A DNA stretch of 64,000 bases from Achatina immaculata (GCA_009760885.1 CM019715.1:21225003-21289002), one strand, 5' to 3'. Shown: positions 21,963-33,085, counted from the stretch's first letter. Notes: a model not told the origin generated them from the sequence alone. Numbers and translations are program-made.

Positions 21963-22140
21963 GGTTGACTCATGAATGGCAATCCTCGTTTGAATTTCTT
22001 CGCCCGCAGTCTTGCTTGTCTTTTGTTCGCTCTTCCCTGGCAGAGGCATGGAGAAACCCAGGGTTGCCGAAGTTCTGGCATGATGTAGTTTTAGGTAGTT
22101 TATCTCTAGAAGTTCTAGGTGGCAGCCAGTAACTTCCTCC

Positions 22141-22395
22141 AGATAGACAGACAGAGCTTGCACAGTGACAGACCGACAGCTTGCACAGTGACAGACAGAC
22201 AGAGCTTGCACAGTGACAGACCGACAGCTTGCACAGTGAGAGACAGACAGAGCTTTCACAGTGACAGACAGACAGAGCTTGCACAGTGACAGACAGACAG
22301 AGCTTGCACAGTGACAGACAGACAGAGCTTGCACAGTGACAGACAGAGCTTGCACAGTGACAGACAGAGCTTACACAGTGACAGACAGACAGAGA
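22141..22395 (+). repeat. Minisatellite, about 22-28-bp unit, about 10 copies
   Basis: Unit GACAGACAGAGCTTGCACAG then TGACAGAC; length varies by GACA steps. Confidence 0.9.
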
Positions 22396-22579
22396 GCGTG
22401 TCATTTTCGTCATGTGACGTGTCCTTTCCAGAACGTTCTCTCTCTCATTGTCTCCCTGAATGTCTTGAGCAAGATGACCAACATCTCGCAATGATATATT
22501 CAGACTTTTTGTGATGTCCTGAGTCCACCTGGGACGAAGTCTTCCCTTTTGCCGGACACTATGCTTTCTGCTATAAACT

Positions 22580-22930
22580 TCACCAAATCATCATCATCAT
22601 CATCACTGCCCTCCACTCCCTTGAGAGCATAGGCCACGGATAAAGGCTCTCCAGTCATCCCTGTTCTTGGAATTATTCTCTGCTTCCTTCCATGTGTATC
22701 CCTTGTCTCTGAGCACTGTCACAATTTCTCTTCTCCAAGTAAGTCTAGGCCTTCCTCGTTTTCTATTTCCTTGAGGATTCCATGTCAGTGCCCGTCTTGT
22801 TATGCTGGTGTCGGGTTTTCTCAGAGTGTGGCCAATCCACCTCCATTTCCTAGACATGATTTTGCTGGTTCATAGGTTCTTGTCCTGCCCTTTCCCAAGG
22901 CCTCCTTATCTTGTCCTGACATTTAATGTT
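22580..22930 (-). mobile_element. Non-LTR retrotransposon C-terminal fragment, type D
   Basis: Intact 84-codon stretch [39 protein letters not shown] and LCSQGSGGQ, then the (GAT)n tail (plus-strand ATCATCATC at 22588-22602). Nearly identical to 15255-15545, so recently active. Confidence 0.88.
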
Positions 22931-22967
22931 TTAAATCCTCCTTAAGTAGTAGTTCATGAATGCGTGT

Positions 22968-23125
22968 GTCGTTACTGGGGCCCAGATCTGGGGAGAAAGG
23001 AATAGGACCACTGCCACTTTCCACGTATGTCGTAAGAGGCGACTAAGGAGGTTGGAGGATAGGCCAACGACCTGTCCCCTGTTTAAAACAAAAAAAAAAA
23101 AAACAAAAACTGGAGCGTTACAAAA
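22968..23125 (+). repeat. Short A-tailed interspersed repeat R4, copy 1
   Basis: CTGCCACTTTCCACGTATGT, CGTAAGAGGCGACTAAGGAG and GGCCAACGACCTG followed by an A-run and GCGTTACAAAAA. The 3' half recurs at 36068-36130. Confidence 0.6.
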
Positions 23126-23804
23126 ACACGGAGAGGAAAACCAGGAAACTTTGTCTTGGAAAAGGAAGGGACCTAACCATTATGTCTCCCCGCCCCACCC
23201 CCTACCCTCTTTTTTTTTTAACTTAAGCAAGCTTGTCTCTCATAAACATATGGCAAGAAGTAAATATCTGAAGAACATTACATCCGCCTTATCTGGCTCA
23301 AGTCCTATAGCAGACAAGAACTGGCACTTCATAATTACCTGCCGTGTTAAGACGGTAAATCCCTGGTTCGTGCCGTGTCCCAACCTAGGCCACGCTCTCT
23401 ATCCCTTCAGGCGAACGCAGCAAAGAGATGGCACCAAACTGCAACCGTGTGGCTGCCTCTTGTTTATTGTGGCTTTGTTTAAAAGTCTGGATTTATAAGC
23501 CATTAACAAATCGGGTGTGAGGACATCGCGTGTCCTGGATTTGAAGGGACTCTCCACTTTGTGTGTGTGTGTGTGTGTCCTTTGACCTCTTGAACTGGTA
23601 TAATTTTTGTGTAGGCCTGTGAACTATGAATGGAGTTAAAGTTAGTATCCTTGCAGCCGGAGCTGTACTACCCGCCATTAAAAGCGCACCGCCGATGAAA
23701 CCATTGATTTTACATTTCTCATCCATTTACTGACATTAACACTTGTATTTTTAAACGTGACACATTTCAGAACCCACGCTTAAGCAGTTATCTACCCTAC
23801 TGTC
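23126..23804 (+). other. No recognisable gene; one (TG)n
   Basis: Apparently single-copy sequence with T-run 23211-23219 and (TG)n at 23561-23578. Confidence 0.4.
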
Positions 23805-24134
23805 ATGAAGTCACCGCCAGGCGTCAATGCAAGCTTGGCATCAGCGTCTCATGCTTCGCACAATGCCAGGTGTATGTGCTGCTGTCTCAGTTGCCGTCTG
23901 GAAACGGTTGCCCGGATGTATCGTTAGCATCTAGAGATCTTGAGCTCGTGTTGTTACACGAGGCTGGCCAGGCCTGGGATGGTCATTCGCAGTACCTGCT
24001 GCCTGAAATCGCTGTTTCAGTTTCTCTATAGTCGCATGGTCACAAAGAAAATGCCTGGTAACATCTCTGGTCGTCATTCTACTGCTGAACGTACCAACAG
24101 CTTGCCGTCGCTCTTGTGTCAACAATCTGGGCAT
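23805..24134 (-). pseudogene. Tc1-like transposase N-terminal relic
   Basis: Minus strand from 24134 reads MPRLLTQERRQAVGTFSSRM, TTRDVTRHFLCDHATIEKL and RPGQPRVTTRAQDL: the paired-type DNA-binding helix-turn-helix and GRPR linker of Tc1/mariner transposases. After a stop at about 23930, NRFQTATETA-like sequence continues the family order and then decays. No catalytic DDE part and no terminal inverted repeats seen. Confidence 0.85.
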
Positions 24135-24229
24135 GAAAAAAAAACATTAAGAGACCTCCTTTCCAAGGAAATGTCCCATTTTACTTGCTTCAACTTGCCT
24201 AATGCGTGTGCCAGATTTCAAACTCATGT

Positions 24230-24640
24230 GATCTTATATCTTATCTTATATATCTTATATCCTTCCCGTGCCGTTAAACGTCACATAGGGCTCGCAAAGT
24301 AGTTCGCCAATTTTTCCTGTCTTCGGCGAGTCTTTCAACCTCATAAAAGGATTTTATGCCTGTTAATTTGGCCCTTAATAATGTCCTCTTGAGAGTTTCA
24401 CGCGGTCTGCCTCTTTTTCTTTGGCCTGTTGTGTTCCACTTGATAGCTTGTTTTGGGATTCTCTGATCATTTCTTCTCATCAAGTGACCAACATATGTCC
24501 ATCTCCTTTTCCTGATCACCCATGAGACTAGTTGTTGTTCAGTCATCTGTCTTATCTCTGCATTGTTCTTGAATTCATTCCACTTGATGCCGAGTATTTG
24601 ATCCATGTGATAAGGCCATAAATTAAGAAAAAATTTGATT
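24230..24640 (-). mobile_element. Non-LTR retrotransposon C-terminal part, type B
   Basis: 126 open codons: LGIKWNEFKNNAEIRQMTEQ, RRWTYVGHLMRRNDQRIPKQ, TTGQRKRGRPRETLKRTLL, LTGIKSFYEVERLAEDRKNW and TTLRALCDV. The 3' end is TATCTTATATC-type AT-rich sequence. Confidence 0.88.
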
Positions 24641-25250
24641 TGCACGTGCTCCACTCCAAATTTAAAGTAAACATCGCATCCCTAGAAAAAATCTCATTAC
24701 AATAACTCCACACGTTCACGCATTTGGACCTTGAAAACTGCTCACGAACATAAAACATTTCACGCTTCACAATAGTTCGATCAAGAGGTGCGTTTTTAAT
24801 GGCGGCTAGTATAGTTCATAGATGTTCTGTCAACCTTAATACATCCATCAGTGTTTAGTGACTGAGCTAGCCGTTCTGTACAGGCAAAACCACCATACAG
24901 TGAGTCCACGCTGGCTGACCAGCTAAAGATCTTAGTACCAGGGCACGTTACTTCCCAACCCGGCAAGAAGAGGCATTCCCAGTTTTCACGAACTTGGTTG
25001 AGTGGAAGGGATAGAACGCGATGCCTTTAGGCAGAGAAGCTGCGACGCTATCGTTTCCGCCACTCATAATCTCACTGCGATGTGAAGGGTTTTGAAAAGA
25101 AAAAAAAAGTTTGACAAGAAGTGAGAGATTCCCAGCTTGATGTCACTTTTATTTCAAATTTCCTTTCGTGTGGCATAACAGCCTAGCATCTATGCGGCTA
25201 CAACTATGGTGTTGTCTTCTAAGTAGTCGTGCCGTTGCAGGACTGGTTGA
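24641..25250 (+). other. No recognisable feature
   Basis: Apparently single-copy sequence; no conserved frame or array seen. Confidence 0.4.
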
Positions 25251-25251
25251 G

Positions 25252-25605
25252 AGGGCACTGACCCATGGGAAAAGAGAGCACTGACCCATCATCTTATGTA
25301 TACCATGGGAAAAGAGAGCACTGACCCATCATCTTATGTATACTATGGGAAAAGAGAGCACTGACCCATCATCTAATGTATACCATGGGAAAAGAGAGCA
25401 CTGGCCAATCATCTAATGTATACCATGGGAAAAGAGAGCACTGGCCAATCATCTTATATATACCATGGGAAAAGAGAGCACTGACCCATCATCTTATGTA
25501 TACCATGGGAAAAGAGAGCACTGACCCATCATCTTATGTATACCATAGTGAAAGAGAGCACTGACCCATCATCTTATGTATACCATAGGAAAAGAGAGCA
25601 CTGGA
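25252..25605 (+). repeat. Minisatellite, 40-bp unit, about 9 copies
   Basis: Unit CTGACCCATCATCTTATGTA then TACCATGGGAAAAGAGAGCA, with CTGGCCAATC variants in the middle. Confidence 0.94.
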
Positions 25606-25628
25606 CAGAAAATCGAAACTTTGGAAAC

Positions 25629-26831
25629 GCTGTTGGCGAGATTTTCAACTGCCGTGCGTGGAGCGGTGCTCCTCCCGGCCAATGAAGAAATTTGCAAAAA
25701 GAGGTTGCCGCGCAGCATCACTGCGGAAAAGGTGGTAGAAAGGATAAAGCGAAGCAAACAGTCCAATCACGGCACCTCTGGTCTGGAGGTCGGCCACGTC
25801 CTGAGTGCAGTCATATCGGGTGAAATGCATGAACCGGCTTGTCCCAGAGGTTAAGACACTGTTGGCGAGACTCTTCAAATGCCGCGCGTGGAGTGAAGCT
25901 CCTCCCGGTCAAGGAAGAAATGTGGAAAAGAAATAAAGGTTGCTGTCCGGCGCCGATGTGAAAAGGTGGTGGAAAGTGAAGTTTAACCGGTATGTCCAGT
26001 AGTATCGCTACGAGAGCTATACCACGGCACCTCTGCTCTAGAGGCCGGCCACGTCCGATATACACCTACACTGGTGAATTTTGCCTAAACCGGCTCATAC
26101 CAGGGGTGAATCTTGAAGGCTATGCATGTCACAATACCTCTGCTCTAGAGGTCGGTCTCGTCCCAAACACGCCCATACTGGGATAATGCCTAAACCGGCT
26201 CAACCCAGGGGTAGAAGTCACTAGTGGCGAGGATTCATCCTCCTGGACAAAAGCTCCATCCTGGTCACAACTAGGAAGGATAGCGGCCACGACCGCAAAA
26301 TGCTGAAGTCGGAGACACTGGACCAGGGAAGTCTAGATAGGCAACCACCTCTCACCCGGCGGGGATGTTTGCGTATCCTAATCACGCTGAGGTTTTCCGG
26401 TGAGAAAGTCCAACTCTGGACTGGATGGGCAACCACCTCTCACCCGGCGGTGATACACGGGTATCTCAAAACACGTCGAGGTTTTCCGGTGAGAAAGTCC
26501 AACTCTGGCCTGTGTGGGCTACCGCCTCTCACCCAGCGGGGATGCACTGATATCCTAAACACGTCGAGGTCTTCCGGTGAGAAAGTCCAACCCTAGACTA
26601 AACTGGTGCAATGAAAACCACGGTGTCACGCAATCCCGCTTCCGAGACCCACCAAGAATACAGGCTAAAGCCCTGTGATACTCTGAACCCCTTGTGGTCC
26701 TCTCGTGGATCTCGTGTGGTCTTATCGGGGACCACACAGGGGACCACGGGACCTAACGAGGACCACAGGCATGAATTCAGTAGGATCACAATGCGGTTTT
26801 TGGTGGCAGAAGTGAACGAAGAAGAAGAAGA
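25629..26831 (+). mobile_element. Composite modular retroposon, copy 2
   Basis: Perfect 13-bp direct repeats AAACTTTGGAAAC flank it (25616-25628 and 26832-26844). It is 5'-truncated relative to copy 1 (which has 220 bp more on the left) and ends in (GAA)n. Inside: two-and-a-half modules of about 230 bp (TGTTGGCGAGA, GCTCCTCCCGG, CACGGCACCTCTG, CGGCCACGTCC, CCTAAACCGGCT), then four about 80-bp sub-repeats with CACCTCTCACCCGGCGG and TTTTCCGGTGAGAAAGTCCA, then a unique end with CTCTCGTGGATCTCGTGTGG. No protein domain recognised. Confidence 0.85.
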
Positions 26832-27039
26832 AAACTTTGGAAACAAGAATAAGTTAAAGAAGAGGCCATTTGGAAGATTTGTCTCTTCAGCTCTACAATA
26901 ATCTACTGAGAATGCGAAGAACTCAAAGCATTTGGCGATAATCGTTGCTTAAAGCTGTTCAGTTTATATGAATAAAGAAGCAGTCTACCCGCCAAATGGG
27001 AACACCATGTTAAGCATGAGGTTTGAGTCATGTGGAACT

Positions 27040-27408
27040 TGCATACAGGGCGAGACAAGTAGAATCTGCTTACAGTGCGAGACAAGTAGAACTTACTTAC
27101 AGTGCGAGACAAGTAGAACTTACTTACAGTGTGAGACAAGCAGAACTTACATACACGGCGAGACAAGTAGAACTTACAGTGCGAGACAAGTAGAACTTAC
27201 ATACAGGGTGAGACAAGCAGAACTTACATACAGGGTTAGACAAGTAGAACTTCCATATATGGTGAGACAAGTAGAATTTCCATACAGAGTGAGACAAGTA
27301 GAATTTCCATGCAGAGCGAGACAAGTAGAACTTACATACAGAGTGAGACAAGTAGAACTTACATACAGAGTGAGACAAGTAGAACTTACATACAGGGTGA
27401 GACAAAAA
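27040..27408 (+). repeat. Minisatellite, 27-bp unit, about 13.6 copies
   Basis: Unit GAGACAAGTAGAACTTACAT then ACAGGGT. Open on both strands because 27 is a multiple of 3. Confidence 0.93.
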
Positions 27409-27424
27409 GAATTACTTGATTCTT

Positions 27425-27930
27425 ATTCGAAACCGAAATAAGGAGTAGAATAGTCCAGGCCATGTCAGCATTTATGAAAATGAAAAACATAAATCTCTGT
27501 GGATGAACACCAGAAAGAGTTATTCTGTGTTACATCGAACCCGTATTATTATACGGATGCCAAGCATAGAAGGTAACAAAGAGCACTCAGAATCTACTGG
27601 AAGGGGCGGAGATGTGGTTCATGAGAAGATTGATGAGAACACAATGGACAGCCAAGAAAAACAAATGAGGAGGCTCTAAGCGAGGATAGGCAAAAGAGAG
27701 ACATTATGGCAAAATTCAGAATACGACAGTCCAGATTTGTTACATATGTACTTAATGACAACAGGAAAATTGGAGGGAAAAAAGGACAGAGGAAAACAAA
27801 TAAACAAGATACTTGACGGAATAAAAGAGTGGCATAGAGCACAGTTCAAAAACACAGTTTATAGAAAGAGCAAAGGGCATAAAGTTGTGGACTGGCATGA
27901 ACCAAGGAGAGAGAGAGAGAGAGAGAGAGA
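27425..27930 (+). mobile_element. Non-LTR retrotransposon C-terminal fragment, type E
   Basis: Broken frames read CYIEPVLLYGCQAWK, GAEMWFMRRLMRTQWTAKK, and RKIGGKKGQRKTNKQDT-like remnants, ending with GMNQGE and (GA)n at 27907-27930. Confidence 0.75.
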
Positions 27931-28175
27931 CAGATATTCGTATTCCTTTTATTACAGGCCCTGTGACTAATGTTGATCCATGGGAGACTTAGAACGAGAG
28001 CTAGGGCAGTTTCATTTGCATGTTCTTTTTGTTGCGTAGAATCTTCAGCTATGGAGTAAAATGGCTGCCACATTTAAGCCGAAAATCTTCAGATTCTTTG
28101 AATTTCTTTCAGATTTGAGCATTTTTTAAAAAAGATTTTTTGCTAAGACGTGGCCAGACTACAGACTATTTTCAG

Positions 28176-28570
28176 ATGTACCACTGGGAGGTAGAACAGG
28201 GTCTTGTACCACTGGGAGGTAGAACAGGGTCTTGTACCACTGGGAGGTAGAACAGGGTCTTGTACCACTGGGAGGTAGAACAGGGTCTTGTACCACTGGG
28301 AGGTAGAACAGGGTCTTGTACCACTGGGAGGTAGAACAGGGTCTTGTACCACTGGGAGGTAGAACAGGGTCTTGTACCACTGGGAGGTAGAACAGGGTCT
28401 TGTACCACTGGGAGGTAGAACAGGGTCTTGTACCACTGGGAGGTAGAACAGGGTCTTGTACCACTGGGAGGTAGAACAGGGTCTTGTACCACTGGGAGGT
28501 AGAACAGGGTCTTGTACCACTGGGAGGTAGAACAGGGTATTGTACCACTGGGAGGTAGAACAGGGTCTTG
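28176..28570 (+). repeat. Minisatellite, 28-bp unit, 14 copies, almost identical
   Basis: Unit ACCACTGGGAGGTAGAACAG then GGTCTTGT; I see one substitution (CTTG to ATTG at about 28539) over 14 copies, indicating very recent expansion or homogenisation. Confidence 0.96.
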
Positions 28571-28699
28571 ATTCGATAACCCTGACGCAGGCAATGAGCT
28601 GTAGATCTATGGCCAGTATGTCATTAAGCTTGAATACTGCTTCTTCGCTTCATCGTCACATTTGTGATAGCTGATTATATATATATATCTATATATCTA

Positions 28700-28992
28700 T
28701 ACTACAGGAGCTTAATATTGAAGAAGGCTGGCTAGTGAAGAGGATTAAAGAGAGAAAACTTAAATATTTTGGCCACATTAAACGTCATGATACTTTGGAG
28801 AGGACCGTATTGGAAGGATACATGGTGGGAAAAAGAAAAAGAGGAAGACCGAGACGAAGATGGCTGCAGGACATCGTTGATGATCTGGAAATGGATGCAG
28901 CAGCAGCAGGCCATCTTGCTCACAACCGAGAGGCCTACAGGAGTGCTGTTTGGGAGGCAAAGTTCCGCAAGGGACAAGCAAAGGAATGAATG
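28700..28992 (+). mobile_element. Non-LTR retrotransposon C-terminal fragment, type A
   Basis: Open LQELNIEEGWLVKRIKERKL, YFGHIKRHDTLERTV, MVGKRKRGRPRRRWLQDIVD and REAYRSAVWEAKFRKGQ to stop, then (GAAT)n and (TA)n. The C-terminal domain is undamaged. Confidence 0.88.
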
Positions 28993-29009
28993 AATGAATA
29001 TATATATAT

Positions 29010-29262
29010 ATATATATCTTATATCCTTCCCGTGCCGTTAAACGTCACATAGGCTCGCAAGGTAGTTCGCCAATTTTTCCTGTGTTCGGTGAGTCTTTCA
29101 ACCTCATCAAGGGATTTTATGTTTATTAATTTGGCCTCTATTAACAATGTCCTCTTCAGAGTTTCACGCGGTCTGCTTCTTTTTCTTTTGCCTGTTGTGT
29201 TCCACTTTATAGCTTGTTTTAGGATTCTCTGACTGTTTCTTCTCATCATGTTACCAACATAA
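29010..29262 (-). mobile_element. Non-LTR retrotransposon C-terminal fragment, type B, fused to type C
   Basis: Minus strand: YVGNMMRRNSQRILKQAIKW, TTGKRKRSRPRETLKRTLL and LTEHRKNWRTTLRAYV. It is joined directly, in frame, to the end of a type C fragment at 29263. Confidence 0.82.
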
Positions 29263-29388
29263 GTGCCCAGGGCACATGGGGCTTCCGCAAGGGTTTTCCA
29301 CAAACGCCTGTCCTTCGCATTTTTTTCTGCTCTTACCCAGGTGAGCCCTCTGTTGCTCAACATCCTCTCTGTTGTTCTTCTCCATGTC
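29263..29388 (-). mobile_element. Non-LTR retrotransposon C-terminal fragment, type C
   Basis: Reads MLSNRGLTWVRAEKNAKDRR and LWKTLAEAPCALGT, the exact end of type C elements, but lacks their (GA)n tail because type B sequence follows at once. Confidence 0.82.
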
Positions 29389-29577
29389 TGTGTATCAAAT
29401 GCAAAAATCTTAACGACAAGAAAGATAAATGAGAAGAAAGTCAGAAGACCGCCAAGATCATGAACAGCTAAACGCTGCGGAGTGACAGAAAGTTAGAACT
29501 GATGGAAACCTGTCACTGAAATCTGTGAATAAGCAAGAGAAGACAACTCTTGTCGCCATGCCCCAGATGATGTTGAT

Positions 29578-29916
29578 TGTACTTGTACTATCTCCCTGTA
29601 ACTGCGAGCTGGTGTTCTTTGCAGCCGATGCTGTGGAGATGCTGAGGTACAGCGTTGTATCGGCGTGGGAGCGGGTTATGGCAGTTATTTTTTCAGTCCC
29701 GGAGTACAGCTGAAAGCAGAGGTGTGTCAGTGTTTCTCTATCAGACTCCACCACCATGGGGACTATGGCGATCCCTGCCCCGTTAGCCAGTCTTTGCCTA
29801 TTACTGGGAGTACCAATGGAGAGGTGGGGCAGGGTCTTGGTCATCTATGGATCGCCAACCCTGACGCTAGCAAATCAGCTGTGGGTCGATGATTGCCTCA
29901 TCGAACAGTGTCTTCA
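29578..29916 (+). mobile_element. R330 repeat with clear target-site duplication
   Basis: Flanked by CCCCAGATGATGTTGAT at 29561-29577 and 29917-29933 (13 bp certain, 17 bp if the C-run belongs to the target). Head TGTACTTGTACTATCTCCCT; middle GACTCCACCACCATGGGGAC; end CGAACAGTGTCTTCA. Full length about 340 bp, no A-tail, C-rich 3' end. Confidence 0.9.
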
Positions 29917-29933
29917 CCCCAGATGATGTTGAT

Positions 29934-31237
29934 AGAATTTGATCAAAACACCTGCGTGGTTGACGTAGATCTCTTCTCTGCTTGTCTGTCTTCCTGTGTC
30001 TAGATTTTGCTTCCTATCTAAATGCCATACGAGCCAGTTTATGGTACTTTATCGATAAATCTGAAGTTCTACGGTTCAGTTCAGTCCACCGACTGTCCAC
30101 TTTTATTAGTTTTTCTTCCATATTTTCATCCGTCAGCTAAGTACCTCTTTTATCATATACTTTTTGTCACATTGATTGAATGCTTGCATTGTCACAATCT
30201 TCACACCTGAAATTCTTCAGTTTCTCTCCCCAGCCACCCCCCTCCCACCCCCGCTATGATCCTCCTACATGGCCCCACCACCCGCAGGCACAGACAACAT
30301 ATAACATGTTATCTCTAAGATGTTCACGGCGTCGAACCTCCCTGAAAGATGGCTTACCTGCCGCTAGCGGCAGCTGAACTGTCAATAAATGTTTGTTTAC
30401 AGCAAATTATGAGTGGCCTTTGAACGAGGCGAAAAGCTCATTTGTTCTAATTGTGATCCATGTTTGGCCTCTATGCTGGCCGCAACGAACGTAGGAAGCC
30501 CCTCCTATGAGTGGACCAGGTGAACGTGCCCCTCCATGACTTCCGTGTCCCCATGTTAAAATCATCTTAACGCCATGTTCCCAAGTAACGAAGCGGTTAT
30601 ACTTAGTAGGAAGTCTGTGCAGTTGCTGTGGTTAAGGTGTCAGGCTTCACCAGCAATGAAGTTCGGCTAAAGTCCCATCCTGTCCTGAGATGATCTCTTG
30701 AGCAGAATATTTACATGCAAGGCGAGGTGCACGGTGGAATATCGCTTAGGCAGTTGTCAGCGAAGTAAGCGAAAAATAATATTCACGTGAAAGCCATTTC
30801 CGCTCGTATGTGGATCTACATGTTGACGGAACAAATTTTATTCTCAAACAAGAAGGAGAGAATATGTTGCTGCCCTGCAAAGCATAACAAGGCGTACCGT
30901 CGATAACTATCCATGAATATGGATGAATGGATGGTAAATTTTATCTCTGTTAGAATATTACACACGTATGGTAAAAAATTATGCCAGATTCTTTTTAAAT
31001 TCTTAAAGAAATTAAGATGTTCCCAGTATGTCCAGCTAAAATAATATCATAGGTGCTCCCAGTATGTCCAGATATAATTTCCACAGCGAGTAAAATACAT
31101 TTTACGTAATAAAAATACAAAGCAAAGTCAATTGACTTATTTTCATTTTCAGGATCCTCATTTAGGGCCGATACAATCTATGATTTCCACACAACCAAGG
31201 ACAGATTTTAGTGATACAATAAAAAAATCAAATTACA
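29934..31237 (+). other. No recognisable feature
   Basis: About 1.3 kb without protein homology I can recognise; a weak duplication of CCCAGTATGTCCAG at about 31021 and 31058. Confidence 0.4.
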
Positions 31238-31585
31238 ATTTATCTTGTGCTATCTCCATGTAACTGCGAGCTGGTGTTCATTGCAGCCGATGCTATAGAG
31301 GTGTTGAAGTACATCATCGTATCGGCGTGGGAGCGGGTTATGGCAGCTACTTTTTCAGACCCGGAGTACAGCTAAAAAGCAGGAAGTATTGCAATGCTTC
31401 TTTAGCAGACTCCACCACCATGGGGACTATGGCGATCCCTGCCCCGTTAGCCAGGCTATGCCTGTTACTGGGGGTACCAACGGAGAGGTGGGACAGGGTC
31501 TTGGTCAACTATGGTTCGCTAACCCTGACGCTAGCATATTAGCTATGGGTCGCTGAATGCCTCGACGGACAAGCGTCTTCTCCAC
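31238..31585 (+). mobile_element. R330 repeat copy
   Basis: Head TCTTGTGCTATCTCCATGTA, middle CCACCACCATGGGGACTATG, end CTATGGGTCGCTGAATGCCT. No clear target duplication. Confidence 0.85.
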
Positions 31586-31869
31586 CGCTTCTATTGATCT
31601 AAAACTGCTCTGTTTTCGGGCTGTCAGGCTATGGCTGTGATGAACATGAAGTGTATTTTTGTGCTATTTTAAGGAAAACGTATTTCTGTTTTATTGTATA
31701 ATATGTATACTTTACTGGGTTTCTATCGCTCGTTTATGATGATGAGAGTAGTCTTCTGAAACGAAATAAAGGTCGTATTACTGATTTACTGTATATTGAT
31801 TTTATATCTTGAAGTTGGTGTGTTACATTCATGTGAGGAGATTACTTTCAACAACAAATCAATCAATCA

Positions 31870-31991
31870 ATCAATCAAGTGCCGCGTGTCGTAGGCGATC
31901 ATTTCTCTCCACAATTCCCTGTCATTAGACTTGATTATGAGATCCGCTGGTGAATTTCTTTCTAGCCACACTGACAGCCCATCCAGTAGCT

Positions 31992-32024
<33 letters not shown>

Positions 32025-33003
32025 CTTCCTCTGTCTCTTCTTCCCTCAGTTTTTCCATTTGCCACAGTGTGTTCCAATTTTTCTCTTCTCAGAAAATGTC
32101 CTACAAATCTGGCTTGTCTGCCTCTGATCCTTGCTGTAATTTGCTTTTTAACTCCAGCGTATCTTAAGACTTCTTCGTTGGTTTTCTTGGCTGCCCATGA
32201 TACCTTCAACATCCTTCTTATGAACCACATTTCCACGGCCTCCATTTCTTGCTGTACTCTCTTATTCATGGACCAGGCTTCACATCCATAAAACAAAATT
32301 GCTCGATGTAACATTTAAGTACTCGGAATCTTGTTTCCATTGATATAGTTCCACAAGATGTTTCTAATTTTCTGGAATGCTGACTTGGGCTGAGCACGTC
32401 TGCTTTTTATTTCGTTGTGACCTTTCCCATCAGCTGTTGTAATTTTTCCTAAGTACTTGAATCTATCAATTTGTTTCAGCTCTGTGCCATCGATGGTAAT
32501 GCTACATTTTGGTGGTATTCTTTTCTTTGAGATGACCATCACTTCAGTCTTCTTTTTGTTCAGGCTGAGACCTTTACCTTTACTTTCAAGAACCACGATG
32601 TCTAGAAGAGCCTGTAGCTCCCCTTCACTTTTAGCAATCAGGACTGTGTCGTCTGCATATCTTAAGTCGTTAAGGTTGTACCCACCAATTGATATTCCTG
32701 GCATGTTCTCTATATTTCTCATTATGTTTTCGCTGTACAAGGAGAAGAGGTCAGGAGACAGAACACATCCTTGTCTCACTCCCAATTTTATGTCTTGGAA
32801 TGCTCTTATCTGGTTCTCAATCTTCATTGCTGCTGGTTGTTGGCAATATATGTTTTTGATGAGTTTCAGATCTTTCTCATCTATGTTGATGTCTTCCAGC
32901 ATTCTTATAATTTCTGTGTGTCTCATTTTATCGAATGCTTTACAGTAGTCTATGAAGCATAAGCATAGGTCCGTCTTTACTTCTATTGATCTTTCCATCA
33001 ATG

Positions 33004-33040
<37 letters not shown>

Positions 33041-33085
33041 GGCATTACTTGTGCCTTTTCCTTCAACGAAGCCACCCACTGTTCT
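31870..33085 (-). mobile_element. Non-LTR retrotransposon reverse transcriptase, type E, best-preserved copy
   Basis: RT copies element RNA into the genome by target-primed reverse transcription. From about 33040 down to 31925 one minus-strand frame is interrupted by a single TAA at 32315-32317. It contains CLCFIDYCKAFDKM (domain A), LGVRQGCVLSPDLF (domain B), LRYADDTVLIA (catalytic box C, 32645-32659), LNKKKTEVMVISKK and FKYLGKITTADGK, then FYGCEAWSMNK and the C-terminal FVGHFLRREKLEHTVANGK, EGRRDRGR. A (TC)n microsatellite at 31994-32018 has grown inside the C-terminal coding region. The N-terminal finger, endonuclease and ORF1 are missing: the copy is 5'-truncated at a (TA)n tract (33006-33038). 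Confidence 0.9.

Noticed and set aside
28143..28594. Collagen-like or silk-like frames of 125-140 codons
   Set aside because: The 28-bp array cycles through all three frames; not coding.
28732..28977. Frames beginning MSLAELCLPNSTPVGL on several strands
   Set aside because: Antisense shadow of the type A LINE C-terminal domain; recurs with every copy.
32457..32948. 163-codon plus-strand frame
   Set aside because: It is the antisense shadow of the minus-strand reverse transcriptase, whose motifs are unmistakable.
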